The translations under genes were made by a program, and so were the position numbers. From the NCBI RefSeq assembly GCF_000833605.1, contig NZ_JXTG01000004.1:1-64000 (forward strand): 64,000 nt of DNA. The letters run 5' to 3'. The notes beneath the pieces are model-generated. The model was given only the letters and a program-made list of their open reading frames with translations. It searched no databases and had not been told where the DNA came from. This stretch comes from Anoxybacillus ayderensis. GTDB lineage: Bacteria > Bacillota > Bacilli > Bacillales > Anoxybacillaceae. Of this stretch, positions 45,998 through 53,994 are shown piece after piece (positions within the stretch are counted from its first letter, which is position 1; each line of letters begins with the position of its first letter).

Positions 45998-46125
45998 TGG
46001 ACAAAACCTACCTTTGTTTGATTTATTCTTCATGTAAAAAGTATAACACATTTTAATAAATAATCCATACTAATTCATGTATTTTTCTTGAATTTATTTT
46101 CAAGATCGTTGTGGCATAAAAAACA

Positions 46126-46155
46126 TTGACTCGCTTCATACAGATGTGATATGAT
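46126..46155 (+). promoter_or_regulatory. Promoter of metK leader
   Basis: TTGACT at 46126 and TATGAT at 46150 with 18-bp spacing, directly ahead of the SAM riboswitch. Confidence 0.75.
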
Positions 46156-46172
46156 GCTGAAATGAACGGATA

Positions 46173-46281
46173 CTCTTATCCCGAGTTGGTGGAGGGGGAC
46201 AGGCCCGATGAAACCCAGCAACCGTCACATGCGTGAAAAGGTGCTAACCTGTGGCAAGGGAACGCCCTTGAACGATAAGAG
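46173..46281 (+). promoter_or_regulatory. SAM-I riboswitch (S-box)
   Basis: P1 strands CTCTTATC and GATAAGAG enclose GAGTTGGTGGAGGGGGAC, GGCCCGATGAAACCCAGCAACC, AAGGTGCTAACCTGTGGCAA: all conserved S-box blocks in order. SAM binding should favour the terminator downstream and turn metK off. Confidence 0.96.
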
Positions 46282-46301
46282 TGAAAGGCGCAGACAAATG
46301 C

Positions 46302-46335
46302 AAAAACCTTTCCTCTGAGGGAAAGGTTTTTTTCA
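46302..46335 (+). terminator. Terminator of SAM riboswitch
   Basis: AAACCTTTCC/GGAAAGGTTT stem followed by a T-run, 65 bp before metK. Confidence 0.92.
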
Positions 46336-46401
46336 CGATAGACCATAATAAGAGGGATGAGTACCGTATCATTTGCCATTATACTGAGGAGGAATGTTTA
46401 A

Positions 46402-47607
46402 ATGCCTAAACGTCGTCTGTTTACATCTGAATCTGTAACGGAAGGGCATCCGGATAAAATTTGCGACCAAATTTCCGATGCGATTTTAGATGCGATTTTA
46501 GCAAATGATCCAAATGCGCGTGTTGCATGCGAGACGAGCGTAACAACAGGACTTGTTTTAGTGAGCGGAGAAATTACGACATCTACATATGTAGATATTC
46601 CGAAAATTGTTCGCGAAACGATTCGTGAAATTGGCTATACGCGTGCGAAATACGGTTTTGACGCAGATACGTGCGCCGTATTAACGTCAATTGATGAGCA
46701 ATCACCAGACATTGCGATGGGTGTTGACAAAGCGTTAGAAGCGCGTGAAGGACAAATGACAGACGAAGAAATTGAAGCGATCGGTGCAGGGGACCAAGGA
46801 TTAATGTTTGGCTTCGCGTGCAACGAAACGAAAGAGCTTATGCCGCTTCCAATTTCGCTCGCCCATAAACTTGCGCGCCGTTTATCAGAAGTGCGTAAAG
46901 AAGACATTTTACCTTACTTACGTCCGGACGGAAAGACGCAAGTAACGGTCGAGTACGATGAAAATGGTAAGCCTGTGCGCATCGATACGATCGTTGTTTC
47001 TACACAACATCATCCAGAAATTACACAAGATCAAATTGTGCGCAACATTAAGGAGCATGTCATTAAGCCTGTCGTTCCAGCAGAATTGATCGACGAAAAC
47101 ACAAAATATTTCATCAACCCAACAGGTCGCTTCGTAATTGGTGGTCCACAAGGCGATGCAGGCTTGACAGGACGTAAAATTATCGTTGACACGTACGGCG
47201 GTTATGCTCGTCACGGTGGTGGAGCGTTCTCAGGAAAGGATCCAACAAAAGTGGACCGTTCGGCAGCATATGCCGCTCGCTATGTAGCAAAAAACATCGT
47301 TGCGGCAGGTCTTGCGGATAAATGTGAAGTGCAGCTAGCGTACGCGATCGGTGTTGCGAAGCCAGTATCTATTTCGATTGATACGTTCGGAACAGGTAAA
47401 GTATCTGAAGATATTTTAATCGAAGTTGTTCGCAATAACTTTGATCTTCGTCCAGCAGGCATTATTAAAATGCTCGATCTCCGTCGCCCGATTTATAAGC
47501 AAACAGCAGCTTATGGTCACTTCGGTCGCACGGACATTGATCTTCCTTGGGAGCGTACAGATAAAGCGGAAGCATTAAAACAACAAGCGTTACAGTTAGC
47601 GAAGTAA
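46402..47607 (+). CDS. metK: S-adenosylmethionine synthase
   Basis: 401 aa. Forms SAM from methionine and ATP. Signatures [12 protein letters not shown] near residue 120 and [19 protein letters not shown] near 270; ATP/Mg residues in [18 protein letters not shown] at the N-terminus. ATG preceded by GAGGAGG. Controlled by the S-box riboswitch upstream. Confidence 0.98.
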   Translation: MPKRRLFTSESVTEGHPDKICDQISDAILDAILANDPNARVACETSVTTGLVLVSGEITTSTYVDIPKIVRETIREIGYTRAKYGFDADTCAVLTSIDEQSPDIAMGVDKALEAREGQMTDEEIEAIGAGDQGLMFGFACNETKELMPLPISLAHKLARRLSEVRKEDILPYLRPDGKTQVTVEYDENGKPVRIDTIVVSTQHHPEITQDQIVRNIKEHVIKPVVPAELIDENTKYFINPTGRFVIGGPQGDAGLTGRKIIVDTYGGYARHGGGAFSGKDPTKVDRSAAYAARYVAKNIVAAGLADKCEVQLAYAIGVAKPVSISIDTFGTGKVSEDILIEVVRNNFDLRPAGIIKMLDLRRPIYKQTAAYGHFGRTDIDLPWERTDKAEALKQQALQLAK

Positions 47608-47613
47608 AGAAAA

Positions 47614-47646
47614 AAGGGAGAGTTACAAGATGTAGCTCTCCTTTCT
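47614..47646. terminator. Terminator metK / PAP2 gene
   Basis: GGAGAG-TAC/GTA-CTCTCC stem with T-rich downstream sequence between convergent genes. Confidence 0.75.
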
Positions 47647-47653
47647 TACTTTT

Positions 47654-48172
47654 TTAAGTAAGAACAGAAAATGAAGCGACGCCAAACAACGTACCGAGCA
47701 TACAGCCTGCAAGCACATCAGATGGATAATGGAGTCCTAAATAAATGCGCGAAATCGCGACGCTACACGCGATGGGCAAGAGCCAAATCGTTAATGCCGG
47801 AGCGTATAGTAAAAATGGAATGATGACAGAAAATACTGCGGTTGTATGTCCGGATGGAAATGAATGATCAGTTAACGGATTTTTTGTTACTTTCGTGTTA
47901 TGAAGTGAAATATACGGTCGTTTGCGTGGGTACATTTTTTTCATCATTGCGACAGGAATATGGCTAAGTGCTAATGCGATGGCACTGGCGATAGCAGCAT
48001 CCCGCCATTCGTCACGCAACAGCCAAACAGCTAGCATGACAGCCGTAATTGAACATGTCGCTCCGCCAGCGTGTGTAATCGAACGAAAATATGCGTTAAG
48101 CCACTTGCGATCAAAATAACGATTAATGCTGTAAAACAACTTGCATTCCCAATCGTACCATTTTCGCAACAT
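47654..48172 (-). CDS. PAP2-family membrane phosphatase
   Basis: 172 aa, about five helices. The three phosphatase motifs are complete: KKMYPRKRPY, FPSGHTTA and SRIYLGLHYPSD. Such enzymes dephosphorylate phosphatidate, undecaprenyl pyrophosphate or phosphatidylglycerophosphate; which applies is not decidable. ATG at 48172 lies eight bases after GGGGG, preferred over TTG 48178. Confidence 0.88.
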   Translation of the reverse strand: MLRKWYDWECKLFYSINRYFDRKWLNAYFRSITHAGGATCSITAVMLAVWLLRDEWRDAAIASAIALALSHIPVAMMKKMYPRKRPYISLHNTKVTKNPLTDHSFPSGHTTAVFSVIIPFLLYAPALTIWLLPIACSVAISRIYLGLHYPSDVLAGCMLGTLFGVASFSVLT

Positions 48173-48245
48173 AAGCAAATCCCCCTGAACTTATGATAAA
48201 ATATATATGTTAAGTCAATAATAAAGCAATGTAAAAATACCACGC

Positions 48246-48776
48246 TTATTTATCGCGTGGTTTGTTTAATTGAAGCGATTTATAATATTGACCTTTTTCA
48301 ACATATTCGCGGCGAATTCGTGCCATTTCACGCTCATCTTCTTCGGTTAATTCTCGGATCACTTTTGCCGGACGTCCGAATGCAAGTGTGCGAGGGGGAA
48401 TTTTTTTCCCTTGAGGCACAAGACTGCCAGCACCGATAAAAGCTCCTTCACCAATTTCAGCACCGTCTAAAACGATAGAGCCCATACCGATGAGAGCGCC
48501 TTTTCTTATAATGGCACTATGCAAAATGACTTGATGGCCAACGGTGACATCATCTTCAATGATGAGTGGGTTGTTTGGACTTTGGTGAAGGACGGAGTTG
48601 TCTTGAATGTTTACACGGTTGCCGATGATCGTTGGGGCGACATCTCCGCGAATGACGGTGTTAAACCAAACGCTCGTTTCCTCTCCAATGGTTACATCAC
48701 CTGTAATAGTGACGTAATCGGCGATGAAAGCGGAAGGTGCAATGTTTGGCGTATGTTCTTTATATGGATAAATCAT
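48246..48776 (-). CDS. ytoA: Gamma-carbonic-anhydrase-like hexapeptide protein (YtoA)
   Basis: 176 aa left-handed beta-helix with many [LIV]-G-x4 hexapeptides. Metal-site histidines are seen in DNSVLHQSPNNP and TVGHQVILHSAII, as in gamma-class carbonic anhydrases. Position between metK and ytpA matches B. subtilis ytoA. Whether it hydrates CO2 is unknown. Confidence 0.9.
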   Translation of the reverse strand: MIYPYKEHTPNIAPSAFIADYVTITGDVTIGEETSVWFNTVIRGDVAPTIIGNRVNIQDNSVLHQSPNNPLIIEDDVTVGHQVILHSAIIRKGALIGMGSIVLDGAEIGEGAFIGAGSLVPQGKKIPPRTLAFGRPAKVIRELTEEDEREMARIRREYVEKGQYYKSLQLNKPRDK

Positions 48777-48858
48777 TTGGCTCGTCCCTTTCGTTTCATT
48801 TTGTTATATTTAGTGTACAAATTTTTCGTTTATTCGTAAATAACAAGGAGGGGTGTAT

Positions 48859-49677
48859 ATGTGGAAATGGGAAGGAGAAAACGCAAAAGGTACCATTGTC
48901 ATCGTTCACGGTGCTGCTGAACATCATGGTCGGTATAAATGGCTCATTGAAATGTTTCGTATGCACGGTTTTCATGTTGTTGCAGGGGATTTACCAGGGC
49001 AAGGGACGACATCGCGTAGCCGACGAGGACATATTGATTCATTTGACGAATATATAGAAGCGGTGGCAAGCTGGGTGCATGAAGCGAGCGTGTACGAACA
49101 GCCCATTTTTTTACTCGGCCATAGCATGGGAGGGCTTGTCGTCATTCGCACATTGCAAGAAAAGCGACTGCCTGTCCGCGGTGTCATTTTATCGTCCCCA
49201 TGTTTAGGGCTCGTTCATTATCCGGCGAAAGCGCTTGAGATCGCCTCACGCATTTTAAACGTCATTCATCCGAAAAAACGGTTTCCATCGGGGCTAACGG
49301 TAGAGATGGCGACTCGAAATGAAGAAGTGCGCGAGATGGATAAAAACGATTCATTATATGTGACGAAAGTGTCTGTTCGTTGGTATCGCGAGTTAGTGAA
49401 AGCGATTCGCATCGCTCATGAAAAAATTGCACAATTACCAGATGTTCCGATGCTTGTCATGCAGGCGGGGGATGACAAAATTGTGGATAAAAGTGCAGTG
49501 AAATCATGGTTTGATCAGTTGATGGTTAGTGAAAAAGTGTATAAAGAATGGCCAAAACTATATCATGAAATTTTTAACGAACTTGAACGAGAACAAGTAT
49601 TTTTATATGCCCATACGTTTTTAACGTTGCAACTGCAAAGAGGTGAGCTTATTGAGCGTTCCAACAAATCCTTTTAG
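48859..49677 (+). CDS. ytpA: Lysophospholipase-like alpha/beta hydrolase (YtpA)
   Basis: 272 aa. Nucleophile elbow LLGHSMGGLV near residue 90, oxyanion HGAAEHHGR near 20, His in LYHEIFNE near 240. B. subtilis YtpA is a phospholipase connected with bacilysocin formation. ATG 48859 is five bases after AAGGAGGGG. Overlaps ytpB by 26 nt. Confidence 0.9.
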   Translation: MWKWEGENAKGTIVIVHGAAEHHGRYKWLIEMFRMHGFHVVAGDLPGQGTTSRSRRGHIDSFDEYIEAVASWVHEASVYEQPIFLLGHSMGGLVVIRTLQEKRLPVRGVILSSPCLGLVHYPAKALEIASRILNVIHPKKRFPSGLTVEMATRNEEVREMDKNDSLYVTKVSVRWYRELVKAIRIAHEKIAQLPDVPMLVMQAGDDKIVDKSAVKSWFDQLMVSEKVYKEWPKLYHEIFNELEREQVFLYAHTFLTLQLQRGELIERSNKSF

Positions 49678-50722
49678 TTTAATGCGAGCTGTATATCGTC
49701 GCGTTTTTCCGATCGTTCATCACGAATTAGCTATTTGGAAAAAAAGAGCGGAGGCTATTCCAAACGAGGAACTGCGCAAACAAGCGTTAGCAAGCATCGC
49801 GACAAAAACGTTCCATTGCGAAGGGGGAGCGATTTTGTCGTTGCTGGCTGGAAAAGAGATGGAGCGATGCATTCGTTTTATCGTTGCTTATCAAACAATT
49901 AGCGATTACTTAGATAATTTATGCGATCGAAGCACATCGCTCGATCCGACTGATTTTCGTGCACTGCACGATTCGATGATGCATGCATTAACTGTCGGGG
50001 CAAAAAAAGAGGCATATTATCGTTATCGAGTGGAACAAGATGATGGTGGTTATTTGCACGCCCTTGTCGATACGTGCCAACAGGTGTTAGCGGAAGTTCG
50101 GCATTATCATATCATCGCCCCGTTTTTACATGAACTTGCATCATATTATTGCGACTTACAAGTACATAAACATGTGAAAAAAGAAGAACGCATTCCGCGT
50201 TTGAAGCAATGGTTTGCCCAACATGAAGCATTGTTGCCGAAAATGGAATGGTATGAATTTTCCGCTTGTTCTGGGTCAACGCTCGGTATTTTTTGTTTAG
50301 TCGCTTATGCTTGTACCGATTCGTTTGATCAACGTCTTGCTGAACGGGTACGAAATAGCTATTTCCCGTACGTGCAAGGGCTGCACATTTTACTTGATTA
50401 TTTGATTGATCAAGAAGAAGATCGGCAAGGTGGGGATTTAAATTTTTGTTTTTATTATCCGAATGAAGAAACGTTATTCGCTCGTTTATGTCATTTCGTT
50501 GAAGAAGCAGATCGGCATATCGCACAGTTGCCACATCGCGAATTTCATCGTTTTATTCATCGGGGGTTGCTCGGGCTATATTTATCGGACGAAAAAGTGC
50601 ACGAGCAAGACGCGATTCGTAAGCTGGCAAAACAATTGTTGCGCTCAGGTGGCGTAACATCTCATTTCTTTTATTGGAACGGGCGAATGTATCGAAAATG
50701 GCAAAAATGGATGTATGCGTGA
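49652..50722 (+). CDS. ytpB: Tetraprenyl-beta-curcumene synthase (YtpB, DUF2600)
   Basis: 356 aa, all-helical. Asp-rich elements SDYLDNLCD near residue 90 and LDYLIDQEEDRQGGDLNF near 245 correspond to the metal-binding motifs of this large-terpene cyclase family, which makes a C35 terpene precursor of sesquarterpenes found in Bacillus spores. TTG at 49652 is the best start (AGAGGTG seven bases upstream); GTG 49643 overlaps the ribosome site. Confidence 0.88.
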   Translation: MSVPTNPFSLMRAVYRRVFPIVHHELAIWKKRAEAIPNEELRKQALASIATKTFHCEGGAILSLLAGKEMERCIRFIVAYQTISDYLDNLCDRSTSLDPTDFRALHDSMMHALTVGAKKEAYYRYRVEQDDGGYLHALVDTCQQVLAEVRHYHIIAPFLHELASYYCDLQVHKHVKKEERIPRLKQWFAQHEALLPKMEWYEFSACSGSTLGIFCLVAYACTDSFDQRLAERVRNSYFPYVQGLHILLDYLIDQEEDRQGGDLNFCFYYPNEETLFARLCHFVEEADRHIAQLPHREFHRFIHRGLLGLYLSDEKVHEQDAIRKLAKQLLRSGGVTSHFFYWNGRMYRKWQKWMYA

Positions 50723-50766
50723 AGAAAAACGGATGTATAATGGAAGAAAAGAAGAGAGGGATGAAT

Positions 50767-51330
50767 ATGTCGTTACCTCGCTCTTCAGACGTCACGTATG
50801 AACAATATTTAATTATGCGTCAACATAGTGACGAAAGATTAGAATACATTGATGGCGTCGTTTATATGACACCTTCACCTAGCATCCAGCATCAACTCGT
50901 ATCAAGCAATCTTCATACAATATTCGGGAATTATTTGAAAGGAAAGACATGTAAAGTATTTGCCGCTCTCACAGACATTGAGCTAGTGAGTGAAACATGT
51001 TCTGAAAGAAAACTCGTCATTCCTGATTTAAGCATTATTTGTGATCAAACAGGATTTACAGACACAAAATACGTCGGAGTTCCGACGTTAATTGTTGAAA
51101 TACTCAGTCCTTCGAATCAAGCGCACGATTTAGTGACGAAGTTTAATTTATATATGGAATATGGTGTAAAAGAATATTGGATTGTCAATCCGATGAAACA
51201 AGCCGTGACCGTTTATGCATTAAATGAAGATAGGCTATACGAGCAGGCGGATATTAAAGTAAGTGTTGGAACTGTTCAATCTGTTTGCTTTCCAGGTTTG
51301 TTTGTTCATTTAGAAGAAATATTTCACTAA
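50767..51330 (+). CDS. Uma2-family (PD-(D/E)XK-like) protein
   Basis: 187 aa. YEQYLIMRQHSDERLEYIDGVVYM, then VIPDLSIICDQ and PTLIVEILSPSNQAHDLVTKFNLY with GVKEYWIVNP: the Uma2 (DUF820) pattern with Asp, Glu and Lys of a restriction-endonuclease-like fold. Start ATG 50767 has GAGAGGG six bases upstream. Often expanded in cyanobacteria and sporadic in Bacillaceae; biological role unknown. No partner gene. Confidence 0.88.
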   Translation: MSLPRSSDVTYEQYLIMRQHSDERLEYIDGVVYMTPSPSIQHQLVSSNLHTIFGNYLKGKTCKVFAALTDIELVSETCSERKLVIPDLSIICDQTGFTDTKYVGVPTLIVEILSPSNQAHDLVTKFNLYMEYGVKEYWIVNPMKQAVTVYALNEDRLYEQADIKVSVGTVQSVCFPGLFVHLEEIFH

Positions 51331-51335
51331 CAAAG

Positions 51336-51378
51336 CAAAAGTAGCGATAGGAAAGACCGATCGCTACTTTTTTATCTT
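51336..51378. terminator. Bidirectional terminator Uma2 / ytqB
   Basis: AAGTAGCGAT/ATCGCTACTT stem with A- and T-runs on both sides. Confidence 0.85.
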
Positions 51379-51944
51379 TTCTCGATAGCAACGATAAACG
51401 GCGGATGATTGATTTGATTCATAAATTCGTATCGAATGACGTGTGCACGTTGTTGGTCGATCGTTGAGACGTATTGTAAAAGGGCATCGCGCTCAATCGC
51501 TCCTTCAGGATGACCGTGGTAAATGACGAGGACAATAATTCCTTCAGGAGCCATGATTTCAAGCAATTGCTCAATGGCGGCAATCGTTGAGTTTGGTTTT
51601 GTTACAATTTGTTTATCCCCTCCAGGCAAATAACCGAGGTTAAACATCGCGCCAGTTATGCGTCCTTTGTATTGTGGAGGGATGTGAACGAGCAGCTCCG
51701 CGTGGCTTGCTTGCACGAGCGTGACCCGTTCTTCCATGTGGTGTTCACGCAATCGTTTTGTTGTGTTTTCGATCGCTTGTGCTTGAATGTCGAAGCCGAA
51801 CACATGCCCAGACTCTCCGACACGTTCAGCCAAATAAAGCGTATCATGGCCGTTGCCGACCGTTGCATCGACGACGACATCGCCTTCTTTCACAGCGAAG
51901 TCGATGAGCGAACGGGCAAATGGCAAAATGCGCATCAGCTTCAT
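51372..51944 (-). CDS. mnmM: tRNA-modifying SAM methyltransferase (YtqB/MnmM)
   Basis: 190 aa Rossmann methyltransferase: VVDATVGNGHDTLYLAE is the SAM-binding motif I, FGFDIQ motif II, FNLGYLPGGDKQI the NPPY-like loop. B. subtilis YtqB was reported, as I recall, to methylate nm5s2U to mnm5s2U in tRNA anticodons (MnmM). Overlaps the upstream ytqA (ATGA), fitting a shared pathway. Confidence 0.88.
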   Translation of the reverse strand: MKLMRILPFARSLIDFAVKEGDVVVDATVGNGHDTLYLAERVGESGHVFGFDIQAQAIENTTKRLREHHMEERVTLVQASHAELLVHIPPQYKGRITGAMFNLGYLPGGDKQIVTKPNSTIAAIEQLLEIMAPEGIIVLVIYHGHPEGAIERDALLQYVSTIDQQRAHVIRYEFMNQINHPPFIVAIEKR

Positions 51945-52894
51945 CGTCTGTCTTCCTTTCGCACATATTTTTTTCCTTGATAACTATTGCGACGCTCTAA
52001 TTCGGCATCGATGGCGTTTAACACTTCCCATTTATTGACGCTCCACATTGGACCGATCATTAAATCGATCGGACCGTCTCCTGTAATGCGATGAACGATC
52101 ATTTCTGGCGGCAATACTTCTAACTGATCACAAACGAGTTGAACATATTCATCGAACGTTAAAAATTGAAGCATTCCTTTTTCGTATTGTTTCACCATTG
52201 GCGTTCCTTTTAGCAAATGAAGCAAATGAATTTTAATGCCTTGCACATCTAAATGAGCGACCGTTTTTGCTGTTTCCATCATCATGTCGTACGTTTCAAG
52301 CGGCAATCCGTTAATCATATGGGCACAAACGCGAATGCCATGTTTGCGTAGCTTCTCTACACCTTCCACATAGCATGAAAAGTCATGCGCGCGGTTAATT
52401 AAGGTAGCTGTTTGTTCATGAACCGTTTGCAAACCAAGCTCGACCCATAAATACGTTCGTTCATTCAATTCCGCTAAATAGTCGACGACGTCGTCCGGTA
52501 AACAATCAGGGCGTGTAGCGATCGATAAACCGACGACACCGTCTAAATGTAATACCGTTTCGTATTTTTCACGCAACACGTCAACGGGGGCATGTGTATT
52601 TGTGAACGCTTGAAAATAGGCGATATACTTCCCATCTTTCCATTTTGTATGCATTTTTTCTTTAATCGTATGGAATTGGGTGACTAAATCGTCTGTTCGT
52701 CTGCCAGCAAAATCACCAGAACCAGCTGCGCTACAAAATGTGCATCCACCGTATGCCACTGTACCGTCGCGATTTGGACAATCGAATCCTGCATCAAGCG
52801 ACACTTTAAAAACTTTTTCACCGAACGTTTGGCGTAAATGATAATTCCATGTATGGTATCGTTTCTTGTCGTTCGTATATGGAAAAGGATTCAT
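51941..52894 (-). CDS. ytqA: Radical SAM protein (YtqA/MnmL, TIGR01212 type)
   Basis: 317 aa. The Cys cluster is CPNRDGTVAYGGCTFC near residue 30 (C-x11-C-x2-C, unusual spacing typical of this family), followed by WVELGLQTVHE and IRVCAHMINGLPLET. Related to Elp3-type radical SAM. By recollection it acts with YtqB in wobble uridine modification in Gram-positives. ATG 52894 follows GAGGTGA; GTG 52903 is the longer option. Confidence 0.88.
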   Translation of the reverse strand: MNPFPYTNDKKRYHTWNYHLRQTFGEKVFKVSLDAGFDCPNRDGTVAYGGCTFCSAAGSGDFAGRRTDDLVTQFHTIKEKMHTKWKDGKYIAYFQAFTNTHAPVDVLREKYETVLHLDGVVGLSIATRPDCLPDDVVDYLAELNERTYLWVELGLQTVHEQTATLINRAHDFSCYVEGVEKLRKHGIRVCAHMINGLPLETYDMMMETAKTVAHLDVQGIKIHLLHLLKGTPMVKQYEKGMLQFLTFDEYVQLVCDQLEVLPPEMIVHRITGDGPIDLMIGPMWSVNKWEVLNAIDAELERRNSYQGKKYVRKEDRR

Positions 52895-53018
52895 GTTCAT
52901 CACCTCGCATCATTTTAGCATTGTAGCACGATTTAAGCGGGAAACTCAATGGCGCTGTGATAAATGACAAGAAAATGTACAAACTATAAAGCGATAAGGA
53001 AGAAAGGAAGGGATGCGT

Positions 53019-53282
53019 ATGGCGACAAGACAGTCGATGGACGAGTTTTTGCAACATTGTGAAGATGTGCTTCGCTATGCAAAAGAACAATATACAGAAG
53101 CGAGCAAGCTTGAACATTATAACGATACAGAATATGTAAAAGCTCAGCAAATGCTTGAACATGCGGTGACCGATTTGGCGCATTTTTCGTTAAGCTGTAA
53201 CGCCCAACAGCGCGAACAATTACACCGCATGCGTCTACAGCTTGAACAACTACAAAACGATATGATTTTACTTCGTCATTAG
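53019..53282 (+). CDS. ytzC: YtzC-like small protein (DUF2524)
   Basis: 87 aa, helical: DEFLQHCEDVLRYAKEQY, then KLEHYNDTEYVKAQQMLEHAV and QQREQLHRMRLQLEQLQNDM; predicted coiled coil. Matches YtzC of B. subtilis in sequence feel and location (after ytqA). ATG 53019 has AAGGAAGGG six bases upstream. Function unknown. Confidence 0.85.
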   Translation: MATRQSMDEFLQHCEDVLRYAKEQYTEASKLEHYNDTEYVKAQQMLEHAVTDLAHFSLSCNAQQREQLHRMRLQLEQLQNDMILLRH

Positions 53283-53292
53283 GAGGAAACAG

Positions 53293-53433
53293 ATGAAAAA
53301 ACGTTCGAAACAAAACAATCCAGAACAAAAAACGTTGCATGCGAAAGATTTCGGTGATCCGATAAAAGAAGTGAAACAAAGGAATGCAAAAAAAGGGCAA
53401 GAAGCGAAAGCGGAATATCATAACGAAACATAA
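53293..53433 (+). CDS. Small charged protein (46 aa)
   Basis: 46 aa: KKRSKQNNPEQKTLHAKDFG..., hydrophilic, Lys/Glu/Gln-rich, no Cys, resembling small spore-type proteins in composition. AGGAGGAAACAG directly precedes the ATG at 53293, ten bases after ytzC, and a terminator follows, so it is very likely expressed. Family not recognised. Confidence 0.7.
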   Translation: MKKRSKQNNPEQKTLHAKDFGDPIKEVKQRNAKKGQEAKAEYHNET

Positions 53434-53435
53434 TT

Positions 53436-53467
53436 TCCCCACTCGGAGATGCTCCGAGTGGATTTTG
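53436..53467 (+). terminator. Terminator of ytzC unit
   Basis: CCACTCGGA/TCCGAGTGG stem followed by ATTTTG. Confidence 0.85.
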
Positions 53468-53700
53468 TTCGACTTGCTTCATCTAATTAGACACATATCA
53501 AATGAAGGGAGGACACGGTATTTATGAATTAAATCCCGAAGAAATGTGGGCGAAGATCGAGGAATAGGTTTGTACAATAAACATTTTTTCATAGCATCTC
53601 AGTGGAACGAGTGTTTCTTTTTAACATCATATATGTATCTTACATATGATTCACTAACATGAATACACTTGCAACGAGGGCGTAAATTTTTTAAAATAAT
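53468..53700. other. Gap ahead of leuS leader
   Basis: About 230 bp. Holds a short frame at 53502..53567 (21 aa) beginning KGGHG and a leuS promoter region ending in TATAAT near 53703. No other feature seen. Confidence 0.4.
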
Positions 53701-53714
53701 GTGTATAATGAAAT

Positions 53715-53950
53715 AATGGAAAATGACGGTGAAAAGGAGTAGTAGTAAACAAATGGTCGGCAGAGAGTTGACGGACGGTGCGAGTCAACCGAAGTTTGTT
53801 TACGAACTCGCCTTGGAGTTGCGTGTGCGAATGAAGTAGCATGCGCCGTGAATCTGCGTTAATGATGAAAGTGAGTGCACCATTCGTGCGCTAACAAGGG
53901 TGGTACCGCGGGAGAATCCTCTCGTCCCTTTTTGGGATGGGAGGTTTTTT
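53715..53950 (+). promoter_or_regulatory. T-box leader (leucine) of leuS
   Basis: T-box sequence AAGGGTGGTACCGCG at 53896..53910 binds the uncharged tRNA acceptor end; Stem I features AGAGAG and GCGAGTC are upstream. A GAACTCG bulge puts CTC (53817..53819) as specifier codon, matching leucine. The terminator CCTCTCGTCCC/GGGATGGGAGG with T-run is at 53918..53950. Uncharged tRNA-Leu should promote read-through into leuS. Confidence 0.95.
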
Positions 53951-53994
53951 GTTTTTCATTTTTGTTTAAAATGGATAAAAAGGAGGTTTGTCAC

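Noticed and set aside
53502-53567. 21-aa frame with GGAGG nearby
   Set aside because: The ribosome-like GGGAGG lies inside the frame rather than upstream, the product is too short to judge, and no family is recognisable.
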